From Nostoc sp. UHCC 0926 (GTDB taxonomy: Bacteria; Cyanobacteriota; Cyanobacteriia; Cyanobacteriales; Nostocaceae), in contig NZ_CP117768.1 of NCBI RefSeq assembly GCF_028623165.1, forward strand, positions 4,526,001 to 4,590,000: a DNA stretch of 64,000 nucleotides. Direction: 5' to 3'. The notes under the pieces were generated by a model. It made no database searches. It was not told where the DNA came from and saw only the letters and a list, made by a program, of their open reading frames with translations. A program made the translations under genes and the position numbers. Shown piece after piece: positions 1 to 6,929 of this stretch (within the stretch, counting starts at the first letter, position 1; each line of letters starts with the position of its first letter).

Positions 1-1
1 A

Positions 2-205
2 CTCCAGCTAGTTCAAGTTGGTTGGTTCTATCGGTTACGTGGCTTACCGTTGTGGGCAGTCTTTCTTCAAGATACCTTGTGTGTTGCTCTAGTACTTTTT
101 GCCTTTGATGCTCCCTGGCAAGGAGGATTAATTGCTTTAACACTGCTCTGGTTTGCAGTTCATAGCGCCAAGCAGTGGTATGACTGGTATTGGCAGAAAA
201 GTTAG
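2..205 (+). CDS. C-terminal end of a membrane protein (partial)
   Basis: An open frame enters from the left edge and ends with TAG at 203-205, giving 67 residues. They are strongly hydrophobic: a Trp/Leu/Val-rich segment (VFLQDTLCVALVLFAF), a Gly-Gly turn, a second hydrophobic segment (IALTLLWFAVHSAKQW), and a short basic/aromatic tail. This looks like the last one or two membrane helices of an integral membrane protein. Tails like this occur on membrane glycosyltransferases, among others, but nothing here identifies the family, so I assign no function. Confidence 0.6.
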   Translation, partial: LQLVQVGWFYRLRGLPLWAVFLQDTLCVALVLFAFDAPWQGGLIALTLLWFAVHSAKQWYDWYWQKS

Positions 206-245
206 GAGTTAAAAGTGAGAAGTTAGCTATTACGCCGTAAGCCTC

Positions 246-272
246 CCACTGAAATGGTACTCCATTCAGTGG
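246..272. repeat. Left-end hairpin of the tnpB element
   Basis: CCACTGAAATGG at 246-257 pairs with CCATTCAGTGG at 262-272 around a TACT loop, with one bulged A. An imperfect hairpin with a bulge near the end is the form recognised by Y1 transposases in IS200/IS605 elements. Confidence 0.55.
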
Positions 273-289
273 TGAGATATAAGGCGGTT

Positions 290-356
290 AAAAACAACGC
301 GACCCTCGACCAATTCAATCCTACGGATTGATAGGAAGGGGGTGAGCGTTGTTTTT
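290..356. repeat. Long dyad overlapping the 3' end of the small RHH-like gene
   Basis: AAAAACAACGC (290-300) is perfectly complementary to GCGTTGTTTTT (346-356). Inside it, AATCC (318-322) can pair with GGATT (325-329). On the + strand the outer arm ends in a T run, so the structure could terminate transcription or fold as a structured RNA. It lies between the left end and tnpB. Confidence 0.5.
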
Positions 357-494
357 GACACTAAGAGTATTTGGTAATCTATCAACCCAGTCTTCCACTA
401 TCTGCGTGACTGTTTTATCTTTCATTACAGCATAAGAGCGAAGTTTGTTTAATCTGCGCTCCGACATTCGCACATTTAATCTAGTAGTTTTCAT
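321..494 (-). CDS. Small ribbon-helix-helix-like protein, divergent to tnpB
   Basis: A 57-codon frame runs from ATG at 494-492 to TAG at 323-321. The N-terminus (MKTTRLNVRMSERRLNKL) has the alternating strand then basic helix expected of a CopG/Arc-type ribbon-helix-helix DNA-binding fold. It is followed by a second helix (KDKTVTQIVEDWVDRL). It lies 44 bp from tnpB on the opposite strand, inside the same IS-like element, so it could be an accessory or repressor protein of that element. The family call rests on pattern only. Its 3' part overlaps a long dyad at 290-356. Confidence 0.55.
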   Translation of the reverse strand: MKTTRLNVRMSERRLNKLRSYAVMKDKTVTQIVEDWVDRLPNTLSVKNNAHPLPINP

Positions 495-538
495 ATCTGT
501 CTACCCGTTGTTATCACTCTTATGGGATCATAGTCTTG

Positions 539-1791
539 ATGGTTGAGGATAGACAAGTGAGGACAGCGTACCAATACAAGTTGCAGCCAACAACAAAACA
601 AGCGATTGAGATAGACAGATGGTTGTCTATGCTATGCGCTCAATATAATTTTTTGTTGGCTGATAGATTTGATTGGTATGAGCGCAATCGTTCATCGATT
701 AATGCTTGTCCTCTTGTGTGTCACCTACCAGAGTTGCGCGATAACCCAGACTATTACTCACAAAAGAAAACGTTACCACAGCTTAAAAAGACTCATCCTT
801 GGTATGGTGAAATTTACTCACAGGTCCTACAGGATATAGTTAAACGAGTTAAGGCGACGTTTGACCGTTTTGTTAAAGGTGATAACAATGGCTTGCGTAG
901 TGGGCGGCCGCGTTTTAAGGCTCGTGACCGTTACCGCACGTTTACATATCCACAGATAAAAGATGGGGGAATGCAAGGTAATTTAATAACTTTACCGATG
1001 TTTGGTGTAGTTAAAGTTATTTTGCATCGCCCAGTACCATCTGAGTTTAAAATCAAAACAGCGTCAGTAACAAAAAAAGCTGATGGCTACTATTTAACTT
1101 TAAGCCTTGAAGATCCGACAGTTCCATCTATTAAACCTGATTTTAATCCAGATTCAATTACAGGTATTGACCTGGGATTAAAGGACTTTTTGACAACTTC
1201 TGATGGTGATGTTGTCCCAATTTCTCAATACTATCGTAAATCTCAGAAGCGATTGCGCGTCATTCAAAAGCGTGTTTCGCGTCGCACCAAGGGAAGTAAT
1301 CGACGCAAAAAAGCTATCAGGCAAGTTGCCAAGCAGCACAAAAAAGTAGCTGACAAACGAAAAGATTTTCACTTTAAAATTGCTAATAATCTACTGAAAA
1401 AATATGATGTTGTAGTTCACGAAGATTTAAACGTTAAAGGACTTTCTCGGTCTATGCTAGCTAAATCTGTGCATGATGCAGGATGGAGTAGTTTTCTGTC
1501 GATTCTAACAACCAAAGCCGCGAAATGCGCCACAGGGATACTCCCCGTGGACACTTTCGCGAAAACGCTGGGTTATTGGTAATTGCAGTGAATCCATCAG
1601 CTACGTCACAAGATTGTTCTAGTTGTGGGGTCAAAGTTCCTAAAAAGCTGCATGAAAGATGGCATGACTGCCCTGATTGCGGATGCAGCCTTGATCGCGA
1701 TCATAATGCAGCCGTGAATATAAAAAATAGAGCCGAGGGTCATCCGGTTCTTAAAGCTCAACGCCTCCTAAGCAGTAGCCGGATTGGTTGA
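539..1791 (+). pseudogene. tnpB: TnpB transposon-associated nuclease, frameshifted
   Basis: Two overlapping frames together make one TnpB. The first (ATG 539, stop 1580-1582) carries the N-terminal domain and RuvC motifs I (GIDLGLK) and II (VVHEDLNVKGL). The second (from about 1564, stop 1789-1791) carries the zinc ribbon (CSSCG...CPDCG) and RuvC motif III (LDRDHNAAVNI). Joining them at AAC 1564 gives the canonical TKAANAGLLVIAVNPSATSQ stretch, so the break is a clean 41-bp palindromic insertion at 1523-1563. As it stands the protein lacks the third catalytic Asp and the zinc ribbon, so it should be inactive. A TTG three bases upstream of ATG 539 is a less likely start. Confidence 0.85.
1519..1561. 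repeat. REP-like palindromic insertion breaking tnpB
   Basis: CGCGAAA (1519-1525) and TTTCGCG (1555-1561) are inverted. Inside them, CCACAGGG (1530-1537) faces CCCCGTGG (1543-1550) with one mismatch. Relative to the canonical TnpB reading the excess is 41 bp (1523-1563), which is not a multiple of three and shifts the frame. A CGCGAA direct repeat flanks the insertion. Confidence 0.7.
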
Positions 1792-1796
1792 GAAGC

Positions 1797-1829
1797 CCAC
1801 ACTGTACCTGTACTCAGGTCAGTGTGTGG
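1797..1829. repeat. Right-end hairpin of the tnpB element
   Basis: CCACACTG and ACCTG (1797-1810) pair with CAGGT and CAGTGTGTGG (1815-1829) around a TACT loop, with one bulge on each arm. It lies just after the tnpB stop, where the right end and the 3' part of the omega RNA are found in this family. Confidence 0.6.
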
Positions 1830-1892
1830 AGTATGTCACGAATGAAGATAGAAGTTAAGAGTGAAAAGTTAGGGAGAAAAATTTAAAACTCT

Positions 1893-1963
1893 TAACTCCT
1901 GTACAGACGTGATTAATCGCGTCTCTACTCCTAACTCCTGTACAGACGCGATTAATCGCGTCT
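1893..1963. repeat. Two tandem copies of a 32-bp palindromic repeat
   Basis: Copies at 1893-1924 and 1932-1963 differ at one base. The second contains a perfect 20-bp palindrome (AGACGCGATTAATCGCGTCT, 1944-1963). They lie just downstream of hemH on its strand, between hemH and the tnpB element, and could form a hairpin in the hemH transcript. Confidence 0.75.
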
Positions 1964-1982
1964 AACTCCTAACTCGTTTCAT

Positions 1983-3149
1983 TTACTGCAAAAGCCCAAT
2001 CATATGCAAGAAGCCGTGACCGGTAATCAGCTCGATGATTAAGGCAATGAAGCCCAGCATAGCAATCCGACCATTCCATACTTCAGCGCTAGTAGTCAGA
2101 CCCCATTCCCAACGCTCTTGGGGGTACATTTTCACCCTTTTTTTCATTTGGGCAGCTTGCGAAAGCTTGAAACTGGGGTTTTTCAGCGCATCAATCACCA
2201 GGTCTGCAAGTGCATTAATAAACACTGGATGGGTATTGGGAGCAGGAACGCGACGGAAGTTGTGAATTCCTGATTCTTCTGCTACTTCCCGATACTCAAT
2301 ATCAATTTCTTGCAGTGTCTCAATGTGTTCTGAGACAAAACTGATCGGCACGACAACCAAATCCTTTACACCTTGTGCACCTAGTTCTTTGAGGGCATCT
2401 TCAGTATAGGGTTGGAGCCATTCTACTGGACCGACGCGACTTTGGTAAGCTAAGGTGTGGACATTGGGCCGATTGAGGGTCTGCATCATCAGGGCAGTAC
2501 ATTCCTCAATTTCTTGCTGGTAAGGGTCGCCAGCCTCCTCAACGTAGCTTTTAGGAACGCCGTGAGCACTGAAGAATATATGAACGTCGTCTGGATTAGG
2601 AAACTGATCGAGTTCTTGGGCTATGAGTTCCGCCATTGCTTGGAGGTAACCTGGTTGTTTGTACCAGGAAGGAATGACGGTATAATCAATCTGTTGAAGC
2701 TTTGGGTCTTCTTGCCAAAGCTTTTCTAAAAGCCGGAAGCTAGAACCACTGGTGCTGATAGAAAACTGGGGATATAGTGGTAAGATTACCAGGTTTTCTA
2801 TATTATCTTGGGTAAGCTGTGCGATCGCTTCTTCTGTATAGGGATGCCAATAACGCATTCCCACGTAGATATTGGCTTCTTGCCCCAAATAACCCAACTG
2901 TTCTTTTAGAGCTTCCCCTTGCGCTTCTGTAATTCGCCGCAGTGGGGAACCACCACCGATTTGCTTATAATTTTCTTGAGAGGTTTTGAGTCGCCGCGAG
3001 GCAATAAACCAGGCTAGGGGCTTTTGCAACCAGCGAAATGGTAGGCGAATAATTTCCGGATCGGAAAATAGGTTGTACAAAAACGGCCCGACATCCTCTA
3101 GCTTATCAGGGCCACCGAGATTGAGTAATAAGACGCCTACACGACCCAT
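1983..3149 (-). CDS. hemH: Ferrochelatase with C-terminal CAB/HLIP domain
   Basis: Inserts ferrous iron into protoporphyrin IX, the last step of heme synthesis, at the chlorophyll/heme branch point. The 388 residues carry the family motifs in order: LLLNLGGPD (7-15), VGMRYWHP (96-103), LPLYPQFSISTSG (124-136), FSAHGVP with catalytic His196 (193-199), and SFVSEHIETLQEID (270-283). After the catalytic domain, residues 345-388 form a chlorophyll a/b-binding-like transmembrane segment (AEVWNGRIAMLGF at 355-367), as is typical of cyanobacterial and plastid enzymes. The 97-bp gap to the next gene holds divergent promoters. Confidence 0.97.
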   Translation of the reverse strand: MGRVGVLLLNLGGPDKLEDVGPFLYNLFSDPEIIRLPFRWLQKPLAWFIASRRLKTSQENYKQIGGGSPLRRITEAQGEALKEQLGYLGQEANIYVGMRYWHPYTEEAIAQLTQDNIENLVILPLYPQFSISTSGSSFRLLEKLWQEDPKLQQIDYTVIPSWYKQPGYLQAMAELIAQELDQFPNPDDVHIFFSAHGVPKSYVEEAGDPYQQEIEECTALMMQTLNRPNVHTLAYQSRVGPVEWLQPYTEDALKELGAQGVKDLVVVPISFVSEHIETLQEIDIEYREVAEESGIHNFRRVPAPNTHPVFINALADLVIDALKNPSFKLSQAAQMKKRVKMYPQERWEWGLTTSAEVWNGRIAMLGFIALIIELITGHGFLHMIGLLQ

Positions 3150-3245
3150 AGCAGTTACTTTCCCCCAATCTTTTCAGGTTTTTTACTAATGTTAACAATA
3201 TATATCTTTATTAAATAATAAAGCTTAATAGCAAGGAAATATGCA

Positions 3246-3869
3246 ATGGCAACAATTTTAAGGGATTGGAGTTACCGCTATCAGTGGCTGTATGATAGTA
3301 TCTCTCGGTTAGCAGCCTTAAGTGTAGGTGGTGAAGCCCGTTTTCGGCAACTTGCTTTGCAAGGCTTAACAATTCACTCAGAAACTCAGGTCTTAGATTT
3401 ATGTTGCGGCAGTGGTCAAACGACGCAATTTTTGGTAAAATTTTCACAAAATGTAACAGGATTGGACGCCTCACCCAAGTCTTTGGAACGGGCGCGGCAA
3501 AATGTACCATTAGCTTCCTATGTTGAAGCTTTTGCCGAGAAGATGCCATTTGCAGATAATCTGTTTGATGTGGTGCATACTAGCGTCGCACTACACGAGA
3601 TGCAGCCTGAGCAATTGCGAAAAATTATTAATGAAGTTTATCGGGTGTTGAAACCAGGAGGGGTATTTACGCTCGTGGATTTTCATGCTCCTACGAATCC
3701 GATATTTTGGCCTGGTATATCGGTGTTTTTGTTGTTGTTTGAGACGGAAACAGCTTGGGAATTGTTGAAAACCGATTTGGCTAAGTTGTTAACTGAGACT
3801 GGGTTTGAAGCGAGTGAGCCAACTTTGTATGCAGGTGGGAGTTTGCAAGTTATACAGGCGAAGAAGTGA
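3246..3869 (+). CDS. Class I SAM-dependent methyltransferase
   Basis: The 207-residue protein is a single Rossmann-fold methyltransferase domain. Motif I (VLDLCCGSGQTT) is at 49-60, an acidic motif II (GLDAS) follows, then MPFADNLFDVVH and the post-motif VLKPGGVFTLVDFHAP. This is the UbiE/Methyltransf_11 arrangement. The small-molecule substrate cannot be read from the sequence. It lacks the N-terminus expected of the cyanobacterial MenG quinone methyltransferase, so I do not assign that role. It is transcribed away from hemH. The start follows an AAGGAA ribosome site. Confidence 0.85.
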   Translation: MATILRDWSYRYQWLYDSISRLAALSVGGEARFRQLALQGLTIHSETQVLDLCCGSGQTTQFLVKFSQNVTGLDASPKSLERARQNVPLASYVEAFAEKMPFADNLFDVVHTSVALHEMQPEQLRKIINEVYRVLKPGGVFTLVDFHAPTNPIFWPGISVFLLLFETETAWELLKTDLAKLLTETGFEASEPTLYAGGSLQVIQAKK

Positions 3870-3966
3870 AAGATACGCTTTAGTTATATCTTGCACCTGC
3901 CCAATATTCCGCCAATAAATAAATTTCTTCTCTTATAGCGCAAGTCTACTTAATTGCGAAAAACCA

Positions 3967-4167
3967 GGTGCATCAGAAGACCTCAGTCAATACAGGCTAC
4001 CAGCTACAAAATCCTATCCCAACGGATTTATACTAGCCAATCAACTAACTAAAGATAACTGGAATCAATGGGCGACGTGGCGAGTTGATGTTAAATATCT
4101 CGAAGAACTTACAGGCTATCAATTCTTATCTAATATTCCTCAAAGAATTCGCAATGTTATTAGGTAG
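3967..4167 (+). pseudogene. Remnant of a DNA/RNA non-specific endonuclease (NucA-like), C-terminal part
   Basis: Frame 1 between a TAA at 3916-3918 and the TAG at 4165-4167 has no plausible start. From 3967 it encodes a peptide like the C-terminal part of secreted DNA/RNA non-specific endonucleases: RLPATKSYPNGFILANQL, then WATWRVDVKYLEELTGYQFL and SNIP. The catalytic DRGH region is absent. The fragment is about 66 codons against roughly 250 for the family. I recognise it from family memory, not from a search. Confidence 0.6.
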
Positions 4168-4215
4168 GACAGCACAAGTAATCCTTTAGCTGATTTCCTA
4201 TTAGCAGAAATGGAG

Positions 4216-4734
4216 CTAGAGAGTGATTTTGGAGCCATCAGGCAATTCAATCTCGTCAGTGACAATCTCTCCGTTGGGCATAATGGTATCTCGCCTGAGG
4301 GGATATCCATCAATATCTTCCCAAAAAGCTCCTCTGAGGTTAGCATTAATCAGCCAGGAAGTGTCTCCCCAGCTAATACCTTTGAGGTTAGCCCCTTCCA
4401 GATTAACATCACGCAAAGTAGTTTCTATCAAACTCGCTCCTTCCAAGTTGGCACTTCTGAGGTTAGTTTCTCTCAGTCCAGCATCAAACAATTTAGCTCC
4501 TCTCAAGTCAGCTTCTTCCAGATTAGTGCTGAAGAGACTAACCCCAGTCATTTTCGCTTGTCTCAAAATTGCTCGACTGAGATCAGCCCCATCAAAATTA
4601 GCTCCTTCCAGAACAGCACTAGTCAAGTTAATCTCTCTCAAGTCAGCACCACTCAAATCGATATTACTCAAGTTAGCCCTGGTAAAATCTCTCTCTCCAG
4701 CAGCGTAACGCTGGAGCAACTCTTCAGCATCCAT
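4216..4734 (-). CDS. Pentapeptide-repeat protein
   Basis: From ATG 4734 the protein has 172 residues. A short helix (MDAEELLQRYAAGERDF) leads into about 20 consecutive A(D/N)LXX pentapeptides (FTRANLSNIDLSGADL, then on to about residue 125). These build a right-handed square beta-helix. A tail follows (DGYPLRRDTIMPNGEIVTDE), as often seen in cyanobacterial members. The frame is open up to TTG 4758, but the MDAEELL start matches the usual form of this group. The repeat composition makes antisense frames look open; those are artefacts. Its cellular role is unknown. Confidence 0.85.
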   Translation of the reverse strand: MDAEELLQRYAAGERDFTRANLSNIDLSGADLREINLTSAVLEGANFDGADLSRAILRQAKMTGVSLFSTNLEEADLRGAKLFDAGLRETNLRSANLEGASLIETTLRDVNLEGANLKGISWGDTSWLINANLRGAFWEDIDGYPLRRDTIMPNGEIVTDEIELPDGSKITL

Positions 4735-4827
4735 AACCTCAATTCCTACATCAATCAACTTATATAAAGATAACCCACTTAATTGTTATATTTAAATTAG
4801 CATGATGAAATTTTGAGGTTAATAAAA

Positions 4828-5346
4828 ATGACACAGGAATTAATAGACCTCAGAACTTGTATTCAGGAAGGACGTTACGCAGATGCCTTGGTAATTGTTG
4901 ATGAATTAGAGGGGATGAGTAAACAAGCTATTCTGCGAAATATCCAAACTTCTTTAAGGATTCTGCTGATTCATTTGATTAAGAACCAAGTAGAGCAGCA
5001 ATTAACAAATTCTTGGGTAGCTTCTATTCGGAATTCACTTATAGAAATTAAGAAACTCAATCTCAAAGACAATAAAAAATCCTATTATATCAATTTAAAC
5101 GAATGGGATACTTATATTGAAGATGAAATAGAAGTAGCAGTGCCTGATGCTAGTGTGGAAGTTTTGAATGGAATTTACAATGAATTCCAACTTACTGAAA
5201 TGGTAGATAGAAACCAAATTATTCAGATTACTTTAAAGTTTTTGGGGCTAACTTATTCTTATTCAGTTAAGGAGTTACCCGCAGTTGTGGCTGAAACTTT
5301 AACTCAGCTACCCGGTGGAGAAGATTGGAAAGCAGGTAGGCGGTAA
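4828..5346 (+). CDS. DUF29-like protein, copy 1 of a tandem pair
   Basis: The 172-residue protein (ATG 4828; an upstream in-frame start at 4813 is less likely) has the family core RYADALVIVDELEGMSKQAI followed by helices LRILLIHLIKNQVEQQLTNSW and SIRNSLIEIKKLN. The DUF29 assignment is from pattern memory. It appears all-helical and soluble, with no signal peptide. The next gene starts three bases after its stop and is clearly a duplicate. Function is unknown. Confidence 0.7.
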   Translation: MTQELIDLRTCIQEGRYADALVIVDELEGMSKQAILRNIQTSLRILLIHLIKNQVEQQLTNSWVASIRNSLIEIKKLNLKDNKKSYYINLNEWDTYIEDEIEVAVPDASVEVLNGIYNEFQLTEMVDRNQIIQITLKFLGLTYSYSVKELPAVVAETLTQLPGGEDWKAGRR

Positions 5347-5349
5347 AAA

Positions 5350-5865
5350 ATGACGCAGGAACTAATAGACCTCAAAAATAGTATTTTGGAAGGACGTTAT
5401 GCAGATGCCTTGGCAATTGTTGATGAATTAGAGGGCATGAGTAAACAAGCTATTCTGCGGAATATCCAAGCTTATTTAAGGATTCTGCTGATTCATTTAA
5501 TTAAAAATCAAGTAGAACAACGATTAACTGGTTCATGGGCAAATTCTATTCGTAATTCCATCAGAGAAATTAAAAAACTGAATATCAAAGATAATAAAAC
5601 ATCTTACTATATTAATTTAGATGAATGGGAAAATTTGATAGAAGAGGAAGTGATTGAAGATGCGATCGCTGATGCTAGTGAGGAAGTGATGAGTGGGGCA
5701 TATAGTCAATTTCAACTAGCTGGAATGGTGGATAGAAATAAGCTAATTCAGACTGCTTTGAAGTTTTTGGTGCTAACTTATTCCTATTCACCTAAGCAGT
5801 TACCCACAATTGTGGCTGAAAATTTAACTCAGTTAGCTGGTGGAGAAGATTGGATAAATCGGTAA
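5350..5865 (+). CDS. DUF29-like protein, copy 2 of a tandem pair
   Basis: The 171-residue protein is colinear with the preceding gene over its whole length: same MTQELIDL start, same RYADALAIVDELEGMSKQAI core, same SYYINLDEW and QLAGGEDW segments. Differences are concentrated around residues 90-130. A HIP1 octamer in copy 2 (about 5660) adds an Ile-Ala pair absent from copy 1. ATG 5350 lies three bases after the first stop, so the two should be co-translated from one message. Confidence 0.7.
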   Translation: MTQELIDLKNSILEGRYADALAIVDELEGMSKQAILRNIQAYLRILLIHLIKNQVEQRLTGSWANSIRNSIREIKKLNIKDNKTSYYINLDEWENLIEEEVIEDAIADASEEVMSGAYSQFQLAGMVDRNKLIQTALKFLVLTYSYSPKQLPTIVAENLTQLAGGEDWINR

Positions 5866-6030
5866 AAATAAGGCGATCGCTCTTTGTCTACAGGCAAAGC
5901 AATAAAATGAATTACAGTGAACGATGAGGTAGCATACAAAGTCAATATCACGGTAAACTGATTGCTAAACCGTAGTATTTACATTAAAGTACTGTACGGA
6001 TAACCAACAATAAAATTTTCGCCAATTCTA

Positions 6031-6861
6031 ATGAAAGAAATAACACGCCGCAAATTTATTGCAACAGCCAGTGTGGCGACGGGTTTTGCCTTGGCCGTGC
6101 AACCCATTTCTGCCGAAGTGATCACCACTGATGCCAAGGGGTTGGTAGCTGGTGCAGTGAAAATTCCTGTTAAAGATGGGGAAATTCCTGCCTATAGAGC
6201 AGTACCTGCCACTGGTGACAATTTCCCGATTGTCCTGGTGATCCAGGAAATCTTTGGAGTCCACGAGCATATTCAGGATATCACTCGTCGCTTTGCTCAG
6301 TTGGGGTATTTGGCGATCGCACCCGAATTATTCATCCGTCAGGGGGATGTATCAAAATTAAGCAGCACAGACGAAATTCGCCCAATTGTAGCCAAAGTGC
6401 CAGATGCCCAGGTGTTATCGGATCTCGATGCCACGGTAGACTGGGCGGTGAAATCAGCTAAGGGTAATGCCAATAAATTGGCGATTACAGGCTTCTGCTG
6501 GGGCGGCCGGATTACCTGGTTGTATGCAGCACACAATCCGAAGCTGAAAGCAGGTGTGGCGTGGTATGGGCGACTGGTGGGTGATGCTACCGAACTTCAG
6601 CCCAAGTATCCCATTGATATTGCATCAAAACTGACAGTTCCCATTCTCGGACTCTATGGTGGTAAGGATACGGGTATTCCTTTAGATACAGTAGAGCAGA
6701 TGCGCGATCGCCTAAAGTCCAGCAGCAGCAAATCTGAAATTATCGTCTACCCCGATGCACCCCATGCTTTTTTTGCCGATTATCGCCCCTCCTACCGCGA
6801 GAAAGAAGCTAAGGAAGGTTGGAAACGTCTTTTGGCATGGTTTAAAGAGCATGGCGTGTAA
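6031..6861 (+). CDS. Dienelactone hydrolase family protein with Tat signal
   Basis: A 276-residue alpha/beta hydrolase. The N-terminus (TRRKFIATASVATGFALAV, 5-23) is a twin-arginine export signal. The DLH catalytic set is visible: Cys156 in GFCWGG, Asp213 in GGKD, and His245 in PDAPHAFFADYRPSY, where Cys replaces the usual Ser nucleophile. Family members hydrolyse dienelactones or related esters; the actual substrate here is unknown. It stands alone and converges with the large membrane-protein gene, sharing a terminator between them. Confidence 0.88.
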   Translation: MKEITRRKFIATASVATGFALAVQPISAEVITTDAKGLVAGAVKIPVKDGEIPAYRAVPATGDNFPIVLVIQEIFGVHEHIQDITRRFAQLGYLAIAPELFIRQGDVSKLSSTDEIRPIVAKVPDAQVLSDLDATVDWAVKSAKGNANKLAITGFCWGGRITWLYAAHNPKLKAGVAWYGRLVGDATELQPKYPIDIASKLTVPILGLYGGKDTGIPLDTVEQMRDRLKSSSSKSEIIVYPDAPHAFFADYRPSYREKEAKEGWKRLLAWFKEHGV

Positions 6862-6880
6862 GTCTGCAAAATATAAAAAA

Positions 6881-6901
6881 AGCCTCCAATACCAGGAGGC
6901 T
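6881..6901 (-). terminator. Rho-independent terminator of the 1038-residue protein gene
   Basis: AGCCTCC (6881-6887) pairs with GGAGGCT (6895-6901) around a 7-nt loop. Read on the minus strand the stem is followed by a run of seven T, so it mainly serves the minus-strand gene ending at 6930. On the + strand the T tract is weak. Confidence 0.85.
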
Positions 6902-6929
6902 CAAAATTTAGCGGAGAAAACTTGTTAAA

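Larger units (their letters stand above)
240..1840 (+). mobile_element. IS200/IS605-type element (tnpB only), inactivated
   Basis: The element consists of a left subterminal hairpin (246-272), a divergent small ribbon-helix-helix-like gene, a frameshifted tnpB, and a right hairpin (1797-1829) that follows the tnpB stop by a few bases. No Y1 transposase (tnpA) is present, so movement would have needed a tnpA in trans. In this family the right end overlaps the TnpB guide (omega) RNA. The exact boundaries are inferred from the hairpins and are uncertain by some tens of bases; no target duplication is expected for this family. Confidence 0.65.

Noticed and set aside
4210..4767. Long + strand frames opposite the pentapeptide-repeat gene
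   Set aside because: The A(D/N)LXX codon pattern leaves antisense frames open by composition; their products are low-complexity Ser/Gln- or Leu/Ser-rich with no family features or ribosome sites.
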